A DNA stretch of 16,330 bases from Actinomycetes bacterium. GTDB lineage: Bacteria; Actinomycetota; Actinomycetes; Actinomycetales; Microbacteriaceae. The stretch lies in assembly GCA_023450335.1 (NCBI GenBank), contig JAEXHA010000084.1, forward strand, positions 1 to 16,330, written 5' to 3'. Below, piece by piece: positions 1 to 4,811 of this stretch; position 1 is the first letter of the stretch, and every line of letters starts with the position of its first letter. Position numbers and translations under genes: made by a program. A model generated the notes under the pieces. The model worked only from the letters and a program-made list of their open reading frames with translations. It did not search any database and had not been told where the DNA came from.

Positions 1-178
1 GGCGGATCCCTCGCGGGGTGGCGGGTGCCGCCGCGGGGCGGGTGCTCCGTCGCGGGGCGGGTGCTCCGTCGCGGGGCGGGCGTTCCGTCGCGGGGATGGC
101 GGGGTTCCGCCGCGGGGCGGGCGTTCCGTCGCGGGATGGCGGGGTGCCGCCGCGGGGCGGGCGTTCAGTCGCGGGGAC
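1..178. repeat. GC-rich imperfect tandem repeat, about 19-22 bp period
   Basis: About nine imperfect copies of a unit built round CGCGGGG occur, with cores starting near 12, 32, 51, 70, 89, 111, 130, 151 and 170. The spacing is 19-22 bp, and a longer 40-bp alternation (with or without GATGGCGG) is visible. The last copy runs into the stop codon and final codons of the pabC-like gene, so the tract looks like repeated duplication of that gene's 3' end. No gene is supported in 1-164; open frames here are low-complexity artefacts. The tract may continue left of the window. Confidence 0.85.
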
Positions 179-1049
179 TGAGCAGGTACGCGTTGATCGC
201 AGCCGTGAGCTCGGCGTCGTGCGGGATGGCCGCGCCGTCGATCGCGGTCACGGGGGCCGCCAGGCGCAGGCTCGACACCAGCCATGCGCCGTCGACGGTG
301 GGCAGAGCGGATGCCGGGATGGTCTCCGCGGCGGTGCCGTAACCCTGCGATTCGAGATGCGCGAACAGGCTCTGCTGCGTCGTACCGGGCAGGATCGCGC
401 CGTGCGCGGCCGGTGTGACGAACGTGTCGCCGCGGCGCAGGATCACCGAGGCGGTGGGCGCCTCGAGCACGAAGCCGTCGCTGGAGACGAAGATCGCGTC
501 GTCGGCACCGCGCCGGTGTGCTTCGCGCAGCGCGGCCATGTTGACGGCGTACGACAGGGTCTTCGCGCCCAGCAGCAGCCAGGGTGCCCGCGCGGGCGTG
601 GCGAGGTCGTAGCCGCGGTCGAGGGTCACGACCCGCACGCCGTTCGCGCGCACGGCCGAGAAGTCGGCCACGGGGGCCGCAGTGACCCATGCCGTGGGTG
701 TCGGGCCGTGCTCGACGCCGCGGCTGAGCACGAGTTTGACGATCGCCTCGCCCGGCCCGCACGCGGCCGCGGCGCGGTCGATCGCCTGTCGCCACTGACC
801 CGGGTGCGGTGCGGGCAGGTCGCACAGTCGCGCCGAGTGCGCAAGGCGGTCGATGTGGGCGCTGACCTCCTGCGCATGGCCGTCGATCACGCCGATCGAT
901 TCGAACACGCCGTCGCCGCGCTGCGTGCTGAGCTCACCCACAGTGAGGGCGGGGGCCGACGGGTCGACCTCGGTGAAGGTGTCGCCGAACGCGGTGCGGT
1001 CGTCGGTGGATGCCGCGGGCTCGATCATCAGGGCGAATCGCCGTGTCAT
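165..1049 (-). CDS. pabC: Class IV PLP aminotransferase, probable aminodeoxychorismate lyase
   Basis: The 294-residue protein has the class IV aminotransferase fold pattern. RGDGVFES lies at 44-51, the Schiff-base lysine is K163 in GAKTLSYAVN, and a GFVLEAPTAS segment (192-201) and a VSSLR segment (258-262) follow at the usual distances. In this family PabC converts 4-amino-4-deoxychorismate to p-aminobenzoate and pyruvate for cytosolic folate synthesis. Branched-chain and D-amino-acid aminotransferases share these motifs. Actinobacterial proteins of this length and style are usually annotated aminodeoxychorismate lyase, so the specificity is inferred. No pabA/pabB neighbour is visible. The ATG at 1049 lies 6 nt after a TAGGCT box with no separate Shine-Dalgarno, which favours a leaderless mRNA. 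The stop codon sits in the last unit of the left-edge tandem repeat. Confidence 0.85.
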   Translation of the reverse strand: MTRRFALMIEPAASTDDRTAFGDTFTEVDPSAPALTVGELSTQRGDGVFESIGVIDGHAQEVSAHIDRLAHSARLCDLPAPHPGQWRQAIDRAAAACGPGEAIVKLVLSRGVEHGPTPTAWVTAAPVADFSAVRANGVRVVTLDRGYDLATPARAPWLLLGAKTLSYAVNMAALREAHRRGADDAIFVSSDGFVLEAPTASVILRRGDTFVTPAAHGAILPGTTQQSLFAHLESQGYGTAAETIPASALPTVDGAWLVSSLRLAAPVTAIDGAAIPHDAELTAAINAYLLSPRD

Positions 1050-1055
1050 GGCTCG

Positions 1056-1061
1056 AGCCTA
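1056..1061 (-). promoter_or_regulatory. Putative -10 box (TAGGCT) of pabC, leaderless start
   Basis: TAGGCT on the minus strand fits the actinobacterial TANNNT -10 consensus. Six bases (CGAGCC) separate it from the ATG, which places the predicted transcription start at the start codon. No convincing -35 box is seen. The same arrangement recurs at three other genes here. Confidence 0.5.
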
Positions 1062-1103
1062 CGGGTCACCCGGCCGCGGGAATGAAGGCGCGGTGAGGTC
1101 GGT

Positions 1104-1109
1104 TACACT
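1104..1109 (+). promoter_or_regulatory. Putative -10 box (TACACT) of the small RNA
   Basis: TACACT matches TANNNT and lies 6-7 nt before G1115/G1116, exactly where the long basal stem of the candidate RNA starts. The -35 region (about 1081-1086) is not consensus. It diverges from the pabC promoter, with predicted starts about 67 bp apart. Confidence 0.5.
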
Positions 1110-1114
1110 CGTAT

Positions 1115-1203
1115 GGCCGGGCCGCAGTAACCCCGGGCTCCAACTTCTGCCGCTACGAGCGGCCTCGCGCCGAGAGGCGTTCTGCGGCCCGGCATTATTT
1201 TTT
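1115..1203 (+). ncRNA. Candidate structured small RNA of unknown family
   Basis: A perfect 12-bp basal stem pairs 1116-1127 with 1182-1193 and encloses two hairpins. The first is GCCGCT/AGCGGC (1149-1154 with 1158-1163). The second is CGCC/GGCG closed by a GAGA tetraloop of GNRA type (1168-1179). A single-stranded stretch 1128-1148, rich in C and containing CTCC, completes a three-way junction. A T6 run follows at 1198-1203, and a -10-like TACACT precedes it at the right distance, so promoter, body and terminator describe an RNA of about 89 nt. It lacks the GGAA-loop and AGCAG signature of SRP RNA, the paired C-rich loops of the 6C RNA, and the size of 6S RNA or tmRNA. No open frame fits it. 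It lies between the divergent pabC gene and the convergent 1241-1879 gene. Function unknown. Confidence 0.65.
1182..1203 (+). terminator. Intrinsic terminator using the basal stem of the small RNA
   Basis: The 3' arm of the 12-bp GC-rich stem (1182-1193) is followed by ATTA and six T residues. It is the only clear GC-stem plus T-run terminator I noticed in the window. It lacks a T-run on the minus strand, so it is oriented for the plus-strand RNA. Confidence 0.7.
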
Positions 1204-1240
1204 GGCCGCGCGGCACTGCCGCCCCGGACGGCCAGCCCGC

Positions 1241-1879
1241 TCAGGTGAGCGCATCGCGGCGCCAGAGCCCCGCGCACGAGGTGAGGTCGCCGGCGTACGT
1301 CGACAGGCGCAGCGCGCGGACGGTGAGGGCCGTGGCCCGGTCGGGCTCGGTCGCATCGTAATCGTCGGCGAGGTCGGTCGCGCCGGCGCCGGTGACGCGG
1401 CAGAACGCGGCGGCCCGCTCGAGCGCCACGGCGAAGTCCCCCTGGAAGACCCCACGCAGGATCGTGGCGATGAGGGTGACCATCTCATCCGGCCCTGCCG
1501 GGGTCGGCGCGCCCGCGACGACAGGGTCGACCGAGGGCAGCACCGTGCGTCCGCGGTCGAACAGCAGCGCGACCGTCTGCGGGTCGTCGTGGATCATGAG
1601 CTGCACGAGGTAGAGCCGCCATAGCGCACCCGGCAGAGACTTGCCCGGCGCACGCGACCAGAGCTCGGCGATGGCGTCGATGCCGTGCTGGTCGGTGAAC
1701 GACACGAGGCGTTCGACCACGTCATCCGTGGGTTCGTCGCGCACGCGCGACAGCAGCGTCGCCGCCGTCTTGTGGGCCACGCGCGAGACCTCAGCGGGGT
1801 CCTCCCCCGCGAACAGCCGGTCGAGCTGCTCGGCGGGTCGCCGGACGGGCTTGTGGAAGTCCCGGGACGCGTCGCTCAT
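1241..1879 (-). CDS. Conserved actinobacterial protein of unknown function
   Basis: A 212-residue soluble, mostly alpha-helical acidic protein, with no signal peptide, membrane segment or catalytic motif that I recognise. The N-terminal half carries PAEQLDRLFAGEDP and a helical segment with HGIDAIAELWSR. The C-terminal half has an Ala-rich segment (ATILRGVFQGDFAVALERAAAF) and ends in GLWRRDALT. I recall similar unnamed proteins in Microbacteriaceae but cannot assign a function. Two in-frame ATGs overlap as ATGATG (1882 and 1879). I chose the second because a TAGCCT box lies 6 nt before it, as in other leaderless-looking genes here; starting at 1882 adds one Met. It converges on the small RNA, with about 37 bp between their ends. 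Confidence 0.75.
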   Translation of the reverse strand: MSDASRDFHKPVRRPAEQLDRLFAGEDPAEVSRVAHKTAATLLSRVRDEPTDDVVERLVSFTDQHGIDAIAELWSRAPGKSLPGALWRLYLVQLMIHDDPQTVALLFDRGRTVLPSVDPVVAGAPTPAGPDEMVTLIATILRGVFQGDFAVALERAAAFCRVTGAGATDLADDYDATEPDRATALTVRALRLSTYAGDLTSCAGLWRRDALT

Positions 1880-1885
1880 CATTCC

Positions 1886-1891
1886 AGGCTA
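1886..1891 (-). promoter_or_regulatory. Putative -10 box (TAGCCT), leaderless start
   Basis: TAGCCT on the minus strand fits TANNNT and lies 6 nt before the ATG at 1879. It differs by one base from the TAGGCT boxes at 1056, 7266 and 12534. It sits in the 34-bp gap after the RskA-like gene stop. Confidence 0.4.
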
Positions 1892-1916
1892 CCCGCGGCG
1901 TCGCGGGCGCCGGCCG

Positions 1917-2429
1917 TCAGGGCTGGATCGACAGGAGAGGTTCGGCCACCGGCTCACCCGACGATGACCCGCCGACCGGATCGACCGACAGTTCGACGAT
2001 CGCACCGTCCGGCCAGAGGTCGGCCAGCACCGTCATCACGGCGCCGTCCTCGGGAAGGAAGCTCGTGGTGCGGTCGTAGGAGTCGCCCACGTGGAACCAA
2101 ACGGCGATCTCCTCGTCGTCCCCCGGTGTCGGCAGTCCGCGGGCGGTGAGCACCGCTGTGCCGAGCTGTGCGGACCACGTCAGCGTCGCCTCGGCACCGT
2201 CGGCGCCTTCGGCGGTCGCCGTGAGCGCATCTCCGGCCTGTTGCACGTCTTCGAGCGCCTGCTCCGCGGGTGTGAGGGCGAAGCTGTTCATGATCGTGCC
2301 GGCGATCCACCCCAGTCCCACGAGCACGATCATCGCTCCGACGACGCCGACGATCGTCCACGTCCAGTTGCGCCGCTGGACGGTCTGCAGCGCCTCGGTG
2401 TTGAGCGGAGGCTCAGCAGGACTGGTCAT
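1917..2429 (-). CDS. Membrane-anchored protein with RskA C-terminal-like domain
   Basis: A 170-residue protein. It has a short cytosolic N-terminus (about 23 residues), one membrane helix (about 24-46) and an extracytoplasmic domain. The domain ends in ELSVDPVGGSS then a Pro-rich tail, resembling the end of the anti-sigma-K factor RskA C-terminal domain (VT-EP-GGS pattern). The usual cytosolic zinc-binding anti-sigma domain is missing, and no ECF sigma gene is adjacent, so an anti-sigma role is not supported. The frame stays open upstream to 2705, but AGAGGAA lies 7 nt before the ATG at 2429 and the upstream translation shows no anti-sigma features, so I use 2429. Confidence in a real gene is good; in the domain call, moderate. 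Confidence 0.75.
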   Translation of the reverse strand: MTSPAEPPLNTEALQTVQRRNWTWTIVGVVGAMIVLVGLGWIAGTIMNSFALTPAEQALEDVQQAGDALTATAEGADGAEATLTWSAQLGTAVLTARGLPTPGDDEEIAVWFHVGDSYDRTTSFLPEDGAVMTVLADLWPDGAIVELSVDPVGGSSSGEPVAEPLLSIQP

Positions 2430-2565
2430 CTCGGCGTTCCTCTCCACGTCGGCGACGTTGCGTTCTTCCAGCATGCCCCATGCGCCGAAGTCTCGCCTCA
2501 GATCGCCTGCGCACGCATCGCTCTCGACCGCCAGTTGTCCCCCGGACGTTCGAGTCTCCTTGGCC

Positions 2566-2705
2566 TCAGATCGGCGCTGTGCGGTGCGGGCCGCAATCGC
2601 GGCAAACCTCCTGGCGTCCATCAGTGCAGGATGACTTTCGGTTGAAGTCGTCAATTGGCTTAGACTTCCCACAGGTCCCGCACGTCTTCTGCTGCGCGTC
2701 CGCAC
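2566..2705 (-). pseudogene. Zinc-ribbon protein remnant (HNH-associated type)
   Basis: The minus strand encodes K-T-C-G-T-C-G-K-S-K-P-I-D-D-F-N, then D-G-R-Q-E-V-C-R-D-C. This is the CxxC...KP..F......DG....CxxC signature of small zinc-ribbon proteins often found in phages and at the N-termini of HNH-type proteins. It ends eight residues after the last Cys (TGA at 2566). The usual basic helical tail after CxxC is absent. No ATG or GTG lies between the motif and the neighbouring tRNA; the only in-frame start is GTG at 2778, which would make the whole tRNA-Lys gene antisense coding sequence. A fragment with a replaced 5' end is the simplest reading. A live 70-residue protein from 2778 is possible but less likely. 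Codons such as CCA ATT and CGA AAG AGT-like usage look less GC-biased than the neighbours. Confidence 0.45.
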
Positions 2706-2777
2706 GCCCCCGTAGCTCAGAGGCAGAGCAACCGGCTTTTAACCGGTGGGTCGAGATATCGTAATTCTCCGGGGGCA
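2706..2777 (+). tRNA. tRNA-Lys (anticodon UUU) with atypical T-arm
   Basis: The 72-nt cloverleaf has acceptor GCCCCCG (2706-2712) pairing perfectly with CGGGGGC (2770-2776), D-stem GCTC/GAGC with the G18-G19 pair, and anticodon stem ACCGG/CCGGT. The loop CTTTTAA gives anticodon TTT at 2738-2740. The discriminator is A; CCA is not encoded. The T-arm is odd. Stem GAGAT (2753-2757) faces TTCTC (2765-2769), so the normally invariant G53-C61 pair is T-T. The loop ATCGTAA has A54 and T58 where T54 and A58 are expected, with T55, C56 and G57 kept. It may still fold, but a covariance score would be lowered. It is convergent with the DD-carboxypeptidase gene. A TAGACT at 2661-2666 could be its -10 box. 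Confidence 0.85.
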
Positions 2778-2807
2778 CAGTTCCGTTGTACCCGCCGCCT
2801 CAGACAC

Positions 2808-4214
2808 TCAGCCGAGGTCGCCGGGGTTCGCCAGCCTCCACCAGCCGTCCGGCGGCTCGATGCCCTCATCGAGCACGATCGGCACCGTCACCGTGTCGGG
2901 GCCCGTTGTCCAGGTGACGGTGCCCGCGGTGGCACCCTCTGCCCACGTGGCGGGGGTCCTGGCATCCAGCGTCACTTCGATGGGGGTGTCCGACCACGTC
3001 CGCAGCGACGCTCCGGCGTCGAGGACCAGGCGCGCGGTGCTGCCCCACGGCGTCGTGACATCCCCGACGGGCCGGCCGCGGTCGGCGACGGTCACGGTGT
3101 GGAATCCGGCGGCGATGCCCTCGAGCAGGTCGGTCACGTCGCCGTTGACGCCCGAGCGCGAACTGCCGCCGAGCACGACGCCCACGACGTCGATGGGTGC
3201 GCCGATGCGCACGTCGAAGCTGGCCGTGTAGAGCAGGTTCGAGCCTGCCTCGTCGAGTGTGCCGGTCTTCAGCCCCGTCACCCCGTGCACGCCCAGCAGC
3301 GTGTTGGTGTTGACGACGGTGTCGCGGCCGGGGGCCGTGAACGAGGGCATCGCGGTGATCGCGGCGATGGCCGGCTGCGCCGCCGCGATGCGGCCGAGCG
3401 CGATGAGGTCGGCGGCCGTGCTCGTGTTGCGCGGGTCGAGGCCGGTGGGCTCGACCACGGTGGTGTGCGTCAGACCGTTGGCGGCGAGCCAGCGCTCGGC
3501 GGCCTGTACGAACGACCAGTTCGAGCCGAACGCCCAGTTCGCGATCGCCTCGGCGTAGTTGCACGCCGACGGGATCAGCATGGTCGCCAGCGCATCGCGC
3601 AGCGACATCGAACTGCCCGCCGGCATGGCCGCGATCGTGGCGCCCATCACGTAGTACTTGTCGTACAGCTTGTGGTCGGCGCGGTCGAAGGAGAGCGTGG
3701 GGCCGGGGTCGTCGGCGCCGGTCAGGGGCACCTCGTCGAGCACGACGAGCGCCGTGATCAGCTTCGTGATGCTCGCCATCGGCACCGGGTCGTCGGTGCC
3801 CCGGGCGCCCCAGACACCGTCCTGCACGCCGAGGTACTCGTCGGCGCCCGAGATCGCGATGGCCGATGCGGTGCCGCCGGGCAGCTCGATCGGGGCCGCG
3901 ACCGGCACCGGAGCGGCCGGAGTGCGCGTGACCATCTCCGGTTCGGCCAGCGGCGCGTTCAGCGCCCAGCCGACGTAGGCTCCGCTGCCGCCGAGCACCA
4001 GCGCGACCACGACCAGGACGATCAGCAGCGCGCGCCGCCGACGCCGCCGGCGGCGTGCGAGATCGGCCTGCGACCACACCCGGCCGCGGCTGAACACCTG
4101 CTCATCGCGCATCAGCGCCGCGAACTCATCAAGCGGGTCGGGCTCACCGGTGTCGTCAGAGGTGTGGAGCTCACCGGTCCGGTCGAGCGCGTCAGGCTCG
4201 TGCTGCGTGGTCAT
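2808..4214 (-). CDS. D-alanyl-D-alanine carboxypeptidase, PBP5/S11-like
   Basis: A 468-residue membrane-anchored penicillin-binding protein. It has a 60-residue cytosolic N-terminus ending in a run of eight Arg, one helix (about 62-84), then an external serine peptidase domain. SxxK is S148-I-T-K151 and KTG is K316-T-G318. The SxN position reads S216-A-C218-N-Y-A, where S-A-N-N-Y-A would be expected, so the motif's Asn is Cys. The family removes the terminal D-Ala of peptidoglycan stem peptides outside the membrane and so controls cross-linking. About 130 C-terminal residues form a beta-rich extension ending in GDLG. The gene follows pncA by 21 nt in the same direction. I see no good Shine-Dalgarno at 4214; an internal ATG (M35) would still precede the helix. 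Confidence 0.88.
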   Translation of the reverse strand: MTTQHEPDALDRTGELHTSDDTGEPDPLDEFAALMRDEQVFSRGRVWSQADLARRRRRRRRALLIVLVVVALVLGGSGAYVGWALNAPLAEPEMVTRTPAAPVPVAAPIELPGGTASAIAISGADEYLGVQDGVWGARGTDDPVPMASITKLITALVVLDEVPLTGADDPGPTLSFDRADHKLYDKYYVMGATIAAMPAGSSMSLRDALATMLIPSACNYAEAIANWAFGSNWSFVQAAERWLAANGLTHTTVVEPTGLDPRNTSTAADLIALGRIAAAQPAIAAITAMPSFTAPGRDTVVNTNTLLGVHGVTGLKTGTLDEAGSNLLYTASFDVRIGAPIDVVGVVLGGSSRSGVNGDVTDLLEGIAAGFHTVTVADRGRPVGDVTTPWGSTARLVLDAGASLRTWSDTPIEVTLDARTPATWAEGATAGTVTWTTGPDTVTVPIVLDEGIEPPDGWWRLANPGDLG

Positions 4215-4235
4215 GGATGCCGGGGCGCGGCCGCG

Positions 4236-4811
4236 TCAGGCGTCTGTGACGAGCTCGGCGCCGGCATGGGCGAGTTCGGCCAGGGCGGCATCGCTGGATT
4301 CCGCCGCGACTCCGGCCACCAGACCCGTGAGCACGCGGACGTGCCGCCCATGCTCGATGGCGTCGAGGGCCGAGGCGCGCACGCAGTAGTCGGTGGCGAT
4401 GCCGACCACATCGACGTCGACGACGCCGTGCTCGTCGAGCAGCTGCGCCACTGTGCGTCCGTCGTCGGTCACTCCCTCAAAGAGGGAGTATGCCGGGACG
4501 CCCTGCCCCTTCTTGACGTGGTGCGTGACCGCGTCGGTCGACAGGCCGGGGTCGTACTCCGCGCCCGGTGTACCGGCCACGCAATGCACGGGCCAGGTGC
4601 CCGCGAAGTCGGGCGCGGCGGCGAAGTGTCCGCCGTTGTCGCTGTCGGCGTCGTGCCAATCGCGGGACGCGATGATCAGCGCATAGTCGGCGGCATGATC
4701 GGCCAGGTACGCCGTGATGCCTTCGGCGACGGCGTCACCGCCGGTCACGCCGAGCGCGCCGCCCTCGGTGAAGTCGTTCTGGACATCGACGATGAACAGG
4801 CCCCGGGTCAT
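4236..4811 (-). CDS. pncA: Nicotinamidase, isochorismatase fold
   Basis: A 191-residue cytosolic enzyme that hydrolyses nicotinamide to nicotinate and ammonia for NAD salvage; in mycobacteria the orthologue activates pyrazinamide. The catalytic triad is visible: D9 in IVDVQNDF, a Lys at 100/101 in HHVKKGQG, and the nucleophile C143 in ATDYCVRASAL. Metal ligands fit D51 and H53 (SRDWH), H62 and H76 (WPVHC). Length matches the family (about 186-215). The ATG at 4811 overlaps the TGA of the MMPL gene (ATGA), with GGAGA just upstream, so translation is probably coupled. The DD-carboxypeptidase gene follows 21 nt later; no functional link between the three is obvious. Confidence 0.95.
   Translation of the reverse strand: MTRGLFIVDVQNDFTEGGALGVTGGDAVAEGITAYLADHAADYALIIASRDWHDADSDNGGHFAAAPDFAGTWPVHCVAGTPGAEYDPGLSTDAVTHHVKKGQGVPAYSLFEGVTDDGRTVAQLLDEHGVVDVDVVGIATDYCVRASALDAIEHGRHVRVLTGLVAGVAAESSDAALAELAHAGAELVTDA

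Noticed and set aside
18..1085. Long plus-strand open frames opposite pabC
   Set aside because: They are Arg/Gly-rich shadows of the minus-strand gene and of the left-edge repeat, caused by high GC; no motif or start signal supports them.
1135..1142. 8-nt match between the small RNA (GGGCTCCA) and the holB start region (TGGAGCCC)
   Set aside because: Eight GC-rich bases match by chance often in this window, and holB looks leaderless, so the site would not be in its mRNA.
1115..1203. Small RNA as 4.5S/SRP RNA (ffs)
   Set aside because: It lacks the GGAA tetraloop and the conserved asymmetric loop of the SRP domain; the GNRA loop here is GAGA on a 4-bp stem.
2430..2705. Upstream extension of the RskA-like protein to 2705
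   Set aside because: A strong ribosome binding site precedes the ATG at 2429, and the extra 92 residues show no anti-sigma or other domain and overlap the zinc-ribbon remnant in another frame.
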